Notes: generated by a model not told the origin, from the letters alone. A DNA stretch of 15,188 nt from an uncultured Chitinophagaceae bacterium (GCA_937996595.1 CALKVC010000043.1:1-15188), one strand, 5' to 3'; positions 1 through 7,804 are shown, counted from the first letter of the stretch. A program made the numbers and translations.

Positions 1-240
1 TGTAATTTCTTTGTCGCTTGAAAATAATTTCTTTGTCTGTAAAAGTAATCTTCTTATGAAAGAATTATTAATATTTTGGACTTTCTCTAACTCTAATGCA
101 TTGTTTGGTATACCTTGTTTCCTTTTCTCTTGCAGGAATATTTTTGCTTCATTTTTCTTTCTTTTGAAAAACACTCGAAGGTAAAAAATGAAGCTAAAAA
201 AGAAAGTATATTTAACAACAATTATTAATGCATTGCTCAT
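1..240 (-). CDS. Unidentified AT-rich reading frame, cut by window edge
   Basis: Reading the minus strand from an ATG at 240 gives 80 codons with no stop up to the window edge. The product begins MSNALIIVVKYTFFFSFIFY, a hydrophobic stretch over about residues 4-22 that could be a membrane segment or signal anchor. A Lys/Glu/Asn-rich, probably helical and cytoplasmic region follows. The ATG overlaps the stop codon of the frame upstream by 4 bp (ATGA), as expected for translationally coupled genes. An 80-codon open frame is unlikely by chance in DNA this AT-rich. I do not recognise a family. Base composition differs strongly from the rest of the window, so it probably comes from another genome through an assembly or library chimera; genuine transfer is less likely. 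Confidence 0.4.
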   Translation of the reverse strand, partial: MSNALIIVVKYTFFFSFIFYLRVFFKRKKNEAKIFLQEKRKQGIPNNALELEKVQNINNSFIRRLLLQTKKLFSSDKEIT

Positions 241-305
241 TTTTTTGTTACCTTGCTCAGAAGCAGTTGGCTTAGATTTATATTGCCAGTTTCAACGATC
301 AGTAT
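237..305 (-). pseudogene. C-terminal tail of an unknown frame joined to the DnaE fragment
   Basis: This is the continuation of the minus-strand frame that carries the DnaE fragment. After the last DnaE-like residues (FDFLGLK, ending near 306) the protein runs ILIVETGNINLSQ and on to a TGA at 237-239. DnaE proteins do not end here: they continue for hundreds of residues. The composition also becomes AT-rich. The likely reading is the 3' end of a different gene, fused in frame by a junction somewhere in about 285-315. It overlaps the next frame by ATGA. Function is unknown. Confidence 0.3.
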
Positions 306-449
306 TTTTAGGCCAAGAAAATCAAATTTAACCAGGCCGGCTTTTTCGACATCCTTCATATTGTATTGAGTAACCGGCATGTCCGATCGTGGATCGCGGT
401 AAAGCGGCACCAGTTCGTGCAACGGCCTGTCGCCGATGACGACGCCGGC
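306..449 (-). pseudogene. Internal fragment of DNA polymerase III alpha subunit (dnaE-like)
   Basis: The minus strand encodes AGVVIGDRPLHELVPLYRD followed by PRSDMPVTQYNMKDVEKAG and LVKFDFLGLK. This matches the conserved DnaE polymerase-domain stretch (THAAGVVI..., PVTQ, VEKAGLVKFDFLGLKTL). The wording is closest to alphaproteobacterial DnaE as I recall it, which would need a search to confirm. Only about 48 codons are present. The upstream side breaks off at about 445-452, where the plus strand becomes a tRNA synthetase fragment, and the downstream side breaks off at about 306. GC-rich codons in the upstream part contrast with the flanking AT-rich DNA. It cannot be functional and is best read as a stray fragment. 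Confidence 0.75.
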
Positions 450-549
450 TTCATGGGCGGCATGGAACTGTGCAACGCCTTCACCGAACTCAACGACCCG
501 CTCGAACAGGAAAGGCGTTTCCTCGAACAGGCCTCGCAGAAGGCCAGAA
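446..549 (+). pseudogene. Fragment of class II lysyl-tRNA synthetase (lysS/epmA-like)
   Basis: Plus-strand translation gives GFMGGMELCNAFTELNDPLE, then QERRFLEQASQKAR. This fits the late catalytic-domain signature of class II LysRS and EpmA (GxELxNAFxELNDPxxQxxRF). Only about 34 codons of a gene normally near 500 codons are present. The left break (445-452) abuts the oppositely oriented DnaE fragment. The right break (about 545-552) lies directly before the glnN start codon, after which the frame drifts to a TAA at 570-572. The sequence is GC-rich and unlike the resident genes. The donor is unknown. Confidence 0.7.
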
Positions 550-552
550 ACA

Positions 553-2748
553 ATGAATTCGTTAAGATTTAAAGCGATTGATAAGCTTAATAAAAAAGGG
601 CCGGATGGCTTCTCCGGAGCTTCTCCAAAAATTACAACCATCTTTAATGAAAATGTATTTACCTTAAAAACAGCCAGGCATTACCTGAGTGATGATGCCT
701 ATAAAAGCCTGCTGGCTTCAACCCTGGGTGGAAAAAAAATTGACCGGGCAATGGGTAACAACATAGCCAACGGGCTTCGGGTATGGGCTGAAGAAAAGGG
801 TGTTACACACTTTACACATTGGTTTCAACCGCTTACCGGCTTATCTGCAGAAAAACACGATTCCTTTTTTACATTGAAAGGCGACGGTACGCCCATTGAA
901 GAATTTGAAGGCGCCGCATTGATACAGCAGGAACCGGATGCTTCTTCTTTCCCCAGCGGAGGCTTACGGGCAACATTTGAAGCAAGGGGTTATACGGCCT
1001 GGGACCCTTCCTCTCCCGCTTTTATCATGGAAATAGGAAATGGCAAAACACTATGCATACCAACCATATTTGTTTCTTATACCGGCGAATCACTGGATAC
1101 CAAAACCCCATTGCTGAAAGCGCTGGTTGCCCTTGATAAAGCGGCAGTGGATGTTTGCCAGTATTTTGACAAGAACATATCAAAAGTAAACGCTACCCTT
1201 GGTTGGGAACAGGAATATTTTGTTGTAGATGCAGGGCTTGCCAATGCCAGGCCCGATCTCCTGCTGACCGGCCGCACCGTTTTTGGCCATGCCCCGGCTA
1301 AAGGCCAGCAACTGGAGGACCATTATTTTGGCGCCATACCCGAACGCATATACGCTTTTATGAGGGATTTTGAACAGGAATCCTATAAACTGGGTATCCC
1401 TTTACGCACCAGGCATAACGAAGTGGCGCCCGCCCAGTTTGAATGCGCCCCTATTTATGAAGAAACAAACCTTGCCGTTGATCATAATACCCTGCTGATG
1501 GACATCATGACCAGGGTAGCCAAACGGCATAACCTGATGGTGCTGCTGCATGAAAAACCATTTGCCGGCATCAACGGCAGTGGAAAACACAACAATTGGA
1601 GCATGAGCACCGATACAGGTGTTAACCTGCTGGGCCCTGGCAAAACACCCAAGACCAACCTGATGTTCCTTACATTCTTTGTGAATACGATTAAAGCTGT
1701 ACATGATTATGCAGAGCTGATAAGGGCTTCTATTGCCAGTGAAAGCAACGACCACAGGCTGGGCGCCAACGAAGCGCCACCGGCTATCATGTCTATCTTC
1801 ATAGGCAAATACCTTACAGACGTACTCAACCAGATTGAAAAAAGGGTCAGCAGCGATTTTGATGAACAGGATGAAGCCATCCTTAAACTGGATATACATA
1901 AAAGCATCCCTGAACTGATGCTTGACAATACCGACAGGAACCGCACTTCACCATTCGCTTTCACCGGAAACAAATTCGAATTCAGGGCCGTTGGTTCATC
2001 TGCAAACTGCGCCGGGCCCATGACAACCCTGAATACCATCATGGCCGAAACTTTGAAAAATTTCAAGACTGAAGTTGACAGCCATATAGATAAAGGAGAA
2101 AAGAAAGAAGTGGCCATCATGCACGTGATACAGAAATATATTGTTGAAAGCAAAAAAGTTCTGTTTGAAGGAGACGGCTACAGCGAAGAATGGGAAAAAG
2201 AAGCCAAAAAACGCGGACTCGCAAACATCAAAACCACACCACTGGCCCTGGATGCATATATTAGCGATAAGGCAAAGAAACTATTTGTGGATAATAACAT
2301 TTACAAACTGGCAGAACTGGAAGCAAGGCATGAAATAATGCTGGAAGCTTACATTAAGAAAGTACAAATTGAAGCCAGGGTGATGGGAGACCTTGCTTCC
2401 ACCTATGTGATTCCGTCTGCCCTGAAATACCAGAACATACTCATTGAAAATATCCGTGGGCTGAAAGAAGCCGGACTCAGTGAAAAATCTTACGCAAACC
2501 AATTGCAGATCCTGGAAAAAATAAGCGAACACATTAATATCATCAGCGACAACGTTGAGAAAATGATTGAAGAACGTAAGAAAGCGAATGAAATAACACA
2601 CAACAGGGAAAAAGCCATTGCATACTGCGATAAGGTAAAAGCTAACTATTTTGATACAATCAGGTACCATGTTGACAAACTGGAACTGATGGTTGATGAC
2701 AACTGCTGGATATTGCCCAAATACAGGGAATTGCTGTTCCTGAGGTAA
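553..2748 (+). CDS. glnN: Glutamine synthetase type III
   Basis: Cytoplasmic ATP-dependent ligation of ammonia to glutamate to give glutamine. The 731 residues match the usual length of the large GSIII family, which is common in Bacteroidota. The start at 553 gives MNSLRFKAI, a typical GSIII N-terminus; in-frame codons upstream to 436 belong to a foreign fragment and are excluded. Visible landmarks are TARHYLSDDAYKSLLAS near the N-terminus, GWEQEYF (W218, with metal-binding-type Glu219 and Glu221), RHNEVAPAQFE (R287-E297), GKHNNWS (K345-S350) and NKFEFRAVGSSAN (R478). The long helical C-terminal part is normal for GSIII. A strong terminator follows 13 bp after the stop. No ribosome binding site or promoter is visible upstream because the junction has replaced the native leader. 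Family assignment is very secure. Confidence 0.97.
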   Translation: MNSLRFKAIDKLNKKGPDGFSGASPKITTIFNENVFTLKTARHYLSDDAYKSLLASTLGGKKIDRAMGNNIANGLRVWAEEKGVTHFTHWFQPLTGLSAEKHDSFFTLKGDGTPIEEFEGAALIQQEPDASSFPSGGLRATFEARGYTAWDPSSPAFIMEIGNGKTLCIPTIFVSYTGESLDTKTPLLKALVALDKAAVDVCQYFDKNISKVNATLGWEQEYFVVDAGLANARPDLLLTGRTVFGHAPAKGQQLEDHYFGAIPERIYAFMRDFEQESYKLGIPLRTRHNEVAPAQFECAPIYEETNLAVDHNTLLMDIMTRVAKRHNLMVLLHEKPFAGINGSGKHNNWSMSTDTGVNLLGPGKTPKTNLMFLTFFVNTIKAVHDYAELIRASIASESNDHRLGANEAPPAIMSIFIGKYLTDVLNQIEKRVSSDFDEQDEAILKLDIHKSIPELMLDNTDRNRTSPFAFTGNKFEFRAVGSSANCAGPMTTLNTIMAETLKNFKTEVDSHIDKGEKKEVAIMHVIQKYIVESKKVLFEGDGYSEEWEKEAKKRGLANIKTTPLALDAYISDKAKKLFVDNNIYKLAELEARHEIMLEAYIKKVQIEARVMGDLASTYVIPSALKYQNILIENIRGLKEAGLSEKSYANQLQILEKISEHINIISDNVEKMIEERKKANEITHNREKAIAYCDKVKANYFDTIRYHVDKLELMVDDNCWILPKYRELLFLR

Positions 2749-2761
2749 TTCAAAAAAACTG

Positions 2762-2789
2762 ATCCCCGTTTATAACGGGGATTTTTTTT
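2762..2789 (+). terminator. Rho-independent terminator of glnN
   Basis: A perfect 9-bp stem (ATCCCCGTT / AACGGGGAT) with a 3-nt TAT loop is followed by a run of eight T on the plus strand, 13 bp after the glnN stop. Nothing comparable points the other way. It insulates glnN from the next gene. Confidence 0.93.
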
Positions 2790-2849
2790 ACTCAAACAGG
2801 AACAAACAATTTTTACAATCATTAACAAAGGGTTATTTATTTTTATGCA

Positions 2850-3809
2850 ATGAAAAAAGCCATCATTGCCGTTTTTGCCCTCATTTATTTTCTTTCTCCC
2901 GTTTTGCAGGCACAGGATATACAGTATGCAGGCATCGACAGCCAGGTTGCCTCACTGGGTGCCCTGGAAACCCTGAACGTGGCAACGATAACGGATACGA
3001 TTACACGCCAGTATCCCGACAAAAAAAGCAAAGCCCGGGCCATCTTTTACTGGATAGCGAACAATATCGCTATTGACCCGAAGGCAACAAAAGCCAATGA
3101 TAAACGAAATACCGACCCGGTAAAAGTGATACAGCTCCGCAAAGCCACCCCCCTGGGCTTTTCCTTGCTTTTCCAGGAAATGAGCAGCCTGGCAAATATC
3201 CGCTGCCTTTCCGTTGATGGGTTTGTAAAATACCAGGCAGAAAATATTAACAATAAGGAAGATGAAGTAAACCATTCCTGGAATGTTGTGCAACTGGGCC
3301 AAAGTCCCGAGCAATGGTATTATATAGATGCCGCAAAGGCAAGCGGGTACCTGGATGCAAAAATGAGCGTTTTTATAAAACAATTCACCGGTGAGTATTT
3401 CTTTGCCGACAGGGCTTTGTTTAACCTTGACCATTATCCTGATAATGAAGCCTGGCAACTGGGGCCGGGGCCCAAAAGCCTGAAAGAATTTTATGCGCTG
3501 CCGGTTATTTGCCGGGCTGCTTATAAAATAGGACTGCAAAAACCTGCACCGCTTAACGGCTATATCAAAACTAAAATAAAAGCCCCCAACAGGTTCAGTT
3601 TCTTTTATAACGGAAAAGAGCCATTGAAAAACATATTCCTGGTAATGGGAGAGGAAAAAAAATTATTAAAACCTGAGCCGATGAATTTCACCGATAACGG
3701 TGGAATGATCAGTTTCAGTTACCAGTTTAAGTTTTCTGATGCTTTGCCTGTAAGGATCATTGCCGACGGTAATGAACTCCTGCATTACTTTATTGAAGTG
3801 GAAGATTAA
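2850..3809 (+). CDS. Exported transglutaminase-fold protein, catalytic Cys apparently missing
   Basis: The 319-residue product begins with a signal peptide (MKKAIIAVFALIYFLSPVLQAQ, probable cleavage after about residue 20-21). A transglutaminase-like core follows: KSKARAIFYWIANNIAID (59-76), LRKATPLGFSLLFQEM (96-111), GFVKY (124-128), NHSWNVV (141-147) and WYYIDAAKASGYLD (156-169). In related Bacteroidota proteins the second block usually reads RKGVCxGY; here the Cys position is occupied by Pro101 or its neighbour. The His (H142) and Asp (D160) of the triad are kept. The C-terminal half (from about 175) resembles the non-catalytic extension of such proteins. It probably acts in the periplasm as a binding or structural relative. 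It stands alone after the glnN terminator, and its stop overlaps the convergent gene. Substrate unknown. Confidence 0.75.
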   Translation: MKKAIIAVFALIYFLSPVLQAQDIQYAGIDSQVASLGALETLNVATITDTITRQYPDKKSKARAIFYWIANNIAIDPKATKANDKRNTDPVKVIQLRKATPLGFSLLFQEMSSLANIRCLSVDGFVKYQAENINNKEDEVNHSWNVVQLGQSPEQWYYIDAAKASGYLDAKMSVFIKQFTGEYFFADRALFNLDHYPDNEAWQLGPGPKSLKEFYALPVICRAAYKIGLQKPAPLNGYIKTKIKAPNRFSFFYNGKEPLKNIFLVMGEEKKLLKPEPMNFTDNGGMISFSYQFKFSDALPVRIIADGNELLHYFIEVED

Positions 3810-4318
3810 TCCAGTTGTCTTTTTTTCTGCCATTGCATCATTTCGGAATACCCAAGTTTTTTTTCAAATGCATTGATGGCCATAGCTATCCGTTTCGTTC
3901 TGGTAGCTTCTGTTTTGGCGCTTTCAATCCATTTGGAAAAATAATTGCGGTGCGATCCGGGAAGGTTATAAAAAAATGCTGCCGCATCGGGTTCGTCTTC
4001 CAGGCAGGCTATCAATTCAGCGGAAAGTTGTAACCCTGCATCGTCTGTTTCCAGTTTGAGATTAACTGTATCGCCGGATTTCTTCCTTATCGCTTTGCGC
4101 ATGGATGCATTTACCGGAATAATAAAATCACCTGCTCCCATCGGAATCAGGGCAACGGCATTGAAGGCCGTATCGTCTATAAAACCTTTTACCCGGTAAC
4201 TACGTTTCATTCCCGGTTTTAACTTTGTAGCCAGGCTTTGAGGAATCTCAATATAAGTCCAGCCGGTTTTTTCCCCCATGCTCCCGAATTTTTTTAACCT
4301 GGTTTTGAACGATACCAT
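3806..4318 (-). CDS. YdeI/OmdA-family protein with DUF1905 domain
   Basis: Small cytoplasmic protein of 170 residues from the chosen ATG at 4318; an alternative ATG two codons upstream at 4324 would give 172. The AAAAGA motif sits closer to normal spacing for 4318. The N-terminal half (FKTRLKKFGSMGEKTGWTYI, FIIPVNASMRKAIRKKSGD) matches DUF1905. The C-terminal part (AAFFYNLPGSHRNYFSKWIE, ATRTKRIAMAINAFEKKLGY) matches the YdeI helical domain, where the Pro-x-SxRxxxxxWIxxAKxxxTRxxRI pattern is characteristic. Family members have been linked to bacteriocin or stress protection, but the biochemical role is not settled. Its stop codon shares TTAA with the convergent stop of the transglutaminase-like gene. 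Confidence 0.85.
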   Translation of the reverse strand: MVSFKTRLKKFGSMGEKTGWTYIEIPQSLATKLKPGMKRSYRVKGFIDDTAFNAVALIPMGAGDFIIPVNASMRKAIRKKSGDTVNLKLETDDAGLQLSAELIACLEDEPDAAAFFYNLPGSHRNYFSKWIESAKTEATRTKRIAMAINAFEKKLGYSEMMQWQKKRQLD

Positions 4319-4340
4319 AATCATTCTTTTCTGCCTGGTA

Positions 4341-4374
4341 TAAAATTAAAACACCCCGGAATAACCGGGGTGTT
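4341..4374 (-). terminator. Terminator of the DsbA-like gene (minus strand)
   Basis: A 10-bp perfect stem (AACACCCCGG at 4350-4359 with CCGGGGTGTT at 4365-4374) and 5-nt loop is followed, on the minus strand, by TTTTAATTTTA. It lies between the DsbA-like gene and the YdeI-type gene, so the latter probably has its own promoter or depends on read-through. Confidence 0.85.
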
Positions 4375-4397
4375 AAGATATAAATTCCTTTTGTTTA

Positions 4398-4976
4398 TTA
4401 TGCAGCTTTTGCTTTTTGCTTAACAGCAGGTTTCTTTTTTACCTTTTTCAATGCTGCATCTATGGCTTTGCTCAACTCTTCGTATGTTGGCTTACCGGTT
4501 ACACGAACGCCATTTACAAAGAATGTGGGTACATCTTTCACGCCCCTGTCTAACCCTTCCCGTAAATCTCCCTGAACCTGCCATCCATAGGTTGCATTCA
4601 CCAACTCATCCAGGAAACGTTTGTTATTAACACCCGCTTCTTTTGAATGTAATTTTAAACTGGTTGTACCCAGGTTCCTCCTGTTGGCAAATAATATATT
4701 ATGCATTTCCCAAAACTTACCGTCCTGGGCAGTAGCCACAGCTGCTTCTCCCGCCTTTAAAGCCCGCTGGTGAATATTGGTAAGCGGGAAATGACGGAAA
4801 TTAAACCTGATCTTGCCGTCATAATCAGCCAATAACTTTTTTACAATTTCATTCGCCTTGGCACATGCCTCACTTTCATACTCGCCAAATTCTTCCAATG
4901 TAACTTCTGCTTTGATATTTCCTACAAAAACGTCTTTTGGTTCTATAATTTCAACCACTTCTTTTTTGAATGCCAT
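4398..4976 (-). CDS. DsbA-family thioredoxin-fold protein, SxxC active site and Lys/Ala-rich tail
   Basis: From the ATG at 4976 (AAAAGGA seven bases upstream) the product is 192 residues. A longer frame from 5012 lacks such a site. It has no signal peptide, so it is predicted cytoplasmic. The DsbA/thioredoxin fold is shown by VTLEEFGEYESEACAKAN (25-42), KIRFNFRHFPLTNIHQRALKAGEA, GKFWEMHNILFANRRNLG, and the cis-proline loop GVKDVPTFFVNGVRVTG. In the family the active site reads YxCPxC; here it is YESEAC, so the first, nucleophilic Cys is Ser35 and only Cys38 remains. The C-terminus ends in a basic tail (AALKKVKKKPAVKQKAKAA) reminiscent of nucleic-acid-binding tails. A normal dithiol oxidoreductase reaction seems impossible; a monothiol or scaffold role is an inference. 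Confidence 0.85.
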   Translation of the reverse strand: MAFKKEVVEIIEPKDVFVGNIKAEVTLEEFGEYESEACAKANEIVKKLLADYDGKIRFNFRHFPLTNIHQRALKAGEAAVATAQDGKFWEMHNILFANRRNLGTTSLKLHSKEAGVNNKRFLDELVNATYGWQVQGDLREGLDRGVKDVPTFFVNGVRVTGKPTYEELSKAIDAALKKVKKKPAVKQKAKAA

Positions 4977-5191
4977 AATAATCCTTTTCTTACTTATGCC
5001 AACCAGGCTCACGCTTTCCGGTCAACATATTATATAAACTAATTAATTGTTCATTTTTTTATATCTGAACCCGATGAAGGTACTACTTTTTGAAATGCTG
5101 AAAAAGCCATCTGAATAACTTTTAATATACTTCTACATTATTAGCTGATAATCAAGAATATAGAAAATGTTATAATTTAGCCGGCTCTCAC

Positions 5192-7804
5192 TTATGCAGG
5201 TTGTTGCTTTCTGATTTCATTCCTGAAAACAACCATTCCGTCAAATACATCCACCAGTACGGGCTTTGATTTATCAATATCACCTGCCAGGATACGCTTG
5301 CTCAATTGATTAACTATTTGCTTCTGAATCAACCTTTTAAGTGGCCTTGCGCCAAATTGAGGGTCAAATCCGTTTTCTACCAGGTAATCCAAAGCATAAT
5401 CACTGAACTGCAGGTCTATTCCGCTGGGTTCCAGCATTTTCCGTAACCCTTCCAACTGTATGGTAATAATACCTTTAATATCATTTTTCATCAGCGGCTG
5501 GAACATGATCACTTCATCAATCCTGTTTAGAAATTCAGGCCTGATCGTTTGCCTCAATAAATTAAGCACTTCCAGTTTTGTCTTATCAACTATTTCATCC
5601 TTATTCTTTTCCGTAACTTTTTCAAAATTTTCCTGAATCACCTGGCTGCCCATATTGCTTGTCATGATGATGATGGTATTTTTAAAATTAACCACCCTCC
5701 CTTTATTATCGGTAAGCCTGCCATCGTCAAGTACCTGCAGTAATATATTAAACACATCCGGATGGGCTTTTTCAATTTCATCCAGCAAAACCACTGAATA
5801 GGGTTTACGCCTTACAGCTTCAGTTAGTTGGCCTCCTTCATCATAACCCACATAACCCGGCGGTGCACCAATAAGCCTGCTCACTGTATGTTTCTCCTGG
5901 TATTCACTCATGTCGATCCTGGTCATCATAGTATCATTGTCAAACAGGTATTCTGCCAAAGCCTTAGCCAGTTCGGTTTTACCAACCCCGGTAGTTCCCA
6001 GGAATATGAAAGACCCGATCGGTTTACGGGGATCCTGTAAACCTGCCCTGCTGCGCCTGATAGCATCAGATACAGCTTCAATGGCCTCATCCTGGCCAAC
6101 TACCCTTTTATGCAGTTCCTCTTCCAGGTGCAGGAGTTTTTCCCTTTCACTTTGCAGCATTTTCATTACCGGTATGCCGGTTGCTTTTGCAATGCTCTCT
6201 GCAATATCTTCCGCATCCACTTCTTCTTTCAACAGCCGTTTTTCTGACAATGCATTCAGCTGTTCGGTATAACCGGCAATAAGTGTTTCCTGCTCTTTTA
6301 CTTTACCATATCTTATTTCAGCTACTTTTCCATAATCGCCATTACGTTCAGCCTGTTCAGCTTCCTGCTTCAATTGTTCTATGGTTGCCTTTCCGTTCTG
6401 AATCTTTTCAACTATTTCTTTCTCCTGTTTCCATTTGGAAACATAGGTATCTTTTTCAACCGAAAGGTTTGCGATTTCTGTATTCAGGTTCTTCAGTTTT
6501 ACTTCATCGTGTTCCCTTTTGATGGCTTCCCTTTCAATTTCCAGTTGCCTGATCTGCCTTTCCAGCTTATCCAGTTCTTCCGGCATGGAATTCATTTCAA
6601 GGCGTAATTTGGCAGCACTTTCATCAATCAGGTCAATAGCCTTATCAGGTAAAAAGCGGTCTGAAATATACCGGGCCGACAATTCCACCGCAGCAATAAT
6701 CGCCTCATCCTTTATCCTTACATGGTGATAGGTTTCATACCTGTCTTTCAAACCCCTTAAAATGGAGATGGCATCTTCCGGCGATGGTTCATCAATCATC
6801 ACTTTCTGAAACCGGCGTTCCAGGGCTTTATCTTTTTCAAAAAATTTCTGGTATTCAGATAATGTGGTAGCACCTATTGCCCGCAATTCACCACGGGCCA
6901 GGGCCGGTTTTAATATATTGGCTGCATCCATGGCACCATCACCGCCGCCGGCACCAACCAATGTATGTATTTCATCAATAAACAGGATAATCTCTCCATC
7001 GCTGGAACTCACTTCCTTTACGACCGATTTTAAACGCTCCTCAAATTCCCCCTTATATTTTGCACCGGCAATCAACTGTCCCATATCCAGTGCATAAATG
7101 ATTTTCGACTTCAGGTTTTCCGGAACATCACCATTGATGATGCGCATGGCCAGCCCTTCGGCAATCGCCGTTTTACCAACACCCGGTTCTCCAACCAGTA
7201 TCGGGTTGTTTTTAGAGCGCCTGCTTAAAATATGGAGCGTTCTTCTAATTTCTTCATCACGGCCTATCACCGGATCCAGTTTACCGGAACGTGCCAGTTC
7301 ATTCAGGTTCTTTGCATATTTGTTCAACGCGTTAAACTGCGTTTCCTGTGTTTGTGAAGAAACGGTGCTGCCTTTCCTGAGTTCGCGTATGGCAGCTACC
7401 AGGCCTTTTTCCGACAAGCCTGCATCTTTCAGTAAACCGGCCACTGTATCATTTCCCTGCACAATGGCCAGCAGGATATGTTCCGGCGTTACAAACTCAT
7501 CGGAAAATGTTTTAAGTACCGCACCTGCCCGCAACAGGGTATTGTTGGCTTCACGGCCCAATGATTGCGCAGGTTCGCCTGTTGTTGTGGGAAGCTTGCG
7601 GATCAGTTCATTCAGCTTATTGTCAACCAGGTTAATGGTAACATTATTCTTTTTGAGCAGGTAATCAATGGGAGAATCTTCCATTTCAAGCAATGCCTTC
7701 AGCAGGTGTTCATTCTCAATATTGGGATGCTTGCCGTTATAAGCCAGTTGCTGTGCCTGTTGCACAATTTCCGAAGCCTTGATGGTGAAATTATTCAGGT
7801 TCAT
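5192..7804 (-). CDS. clpB: ATP-dependent chaperone ClpB (Hsp100 disaggregase)
   Basis: Hexameric AAA+ disaggregase that works with DnaK to recover aggregated proteins in the cytoplasm. At 870 residues it is full length. The order is: N-terminal Clp repeats (1-145); NBD1 with GEPGVGKT (205-212), pore-loop Tyr250 (AGAKYKGEFEERL), Walker B FIDEIH (D277, E278) and arginine fingers LERRF (330-331); coiled-coil middle domain (about 400-530); NBD2 with GTTGVGKT (603-610), pore-loop GAPPGYVGYDEGG (Tyr651) and Walker B VVLLDEIE (D675, E676); and a C-terminal domain with FGARPLKRLIQK. GTT instead of GPT in the second P-loop is, as I recall, usual for this phylum. The gene is single, divergent from queG, with only a weak candidate promoter box (TGAATTTG, minus strand, 7842-7849). 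I see no CIRCE element and no convincing terminator after the stop. Confidence 0.98.
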   Translation of the reverse strand: MNLNNFTIKASEIVQQAQQLAYNGKHPNIENEHLLKALLEMEDSPIDYLLKKNNVTINLVDNKLNELIRKLPTTTGEPAQSLGREANNTLLRAGAVLKTFSDEFVTPEHILLAIVQGNDTVAGLLKDAGLSEKGLVAAIRELRKGSTVSSQTQETQFNALNKYAKNLNELARSGKLDPVIGRDEEIRRTLHILSRRSKNNPILVGEPGVGKTAIAEGLAMRIINGDVPENLKSKIIYALDMGQLIAGAKYKGEFEERLKSVVKEVSSSDGEIILFIDEIHTLVGAGGGDGAMDAANILKPALARGELRAIGATTLSEYQKFFEKDKALERRFQKVMIDEPSPEDAISILRGLKDRYETYHHVRIKDEAIIAAVELSARYISDRFLPDKAIDLIDESAAKLRLEMNSMPEELDKLERQIRQLEIEREAIKREHDEVKLKNLNTEIANLSVEKDTYVSKWKQEKEIVEKIQNGKATIEQLKQEAEQAERNGDYGKVAEIRYGKVKEQETLIAGYTEQLNALSEKRLLKEEVDAEDIAESIAKATGIPVMKMLQSEREKLLHLEEELHKRVVGQDEAIEAVSDAIRRSRAGLQDPRKPIGSFIFLGTTGVGKTELAKALAEYLFDNDTMMTRIDMSEYQEKHTVSRLIGAPPGYVGYDEGGQLTEAVRRKPYSVVLLDEIEKAHPDVFNILLQVLDDGRLTDNKGRVVNFKNTIIIMTSNMGSQVIQENFEKVTEKNKDEIVDKTKLEVLNLLRQTIRPEFLNRIDEVIMFQPLMKNDIKGIITIQLEGLRKMLEPSGIDLQFSDYALDYLVENGFDPQFGARPLKRLIQKQIVNQLSKRILAGDIDKSKPVLVDVFDGMVVFRNEIRKQQPA

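Noticed and set aside
1..300. Insertion sequence or phage attachment site at the left end
   Set aside because: No transposase motif, terminal inverted repeats or target duplication could be seen around the junctions.
436..552. Extended glnN start at 436 adding 39 residues
   Set aside because: Those codons read the LysRS fragment out of frame, and the peptide is unlike any glutamine synthetase N-terminus. The ATG at 553 gives the normal one.
5000..5191. Possible terminator or small RNA between clpB and the DsbA-like gene
   Set aside because: Only a short GAGAGCCGGCT-type symmetry without a stable stem or T-tract. Nothing convincing is visible.
7098..7664. Long plus-strand frame (188 codons) within clpB
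   Set aside because: Serine-rich shadow of the highly conserved clpB coding strand.
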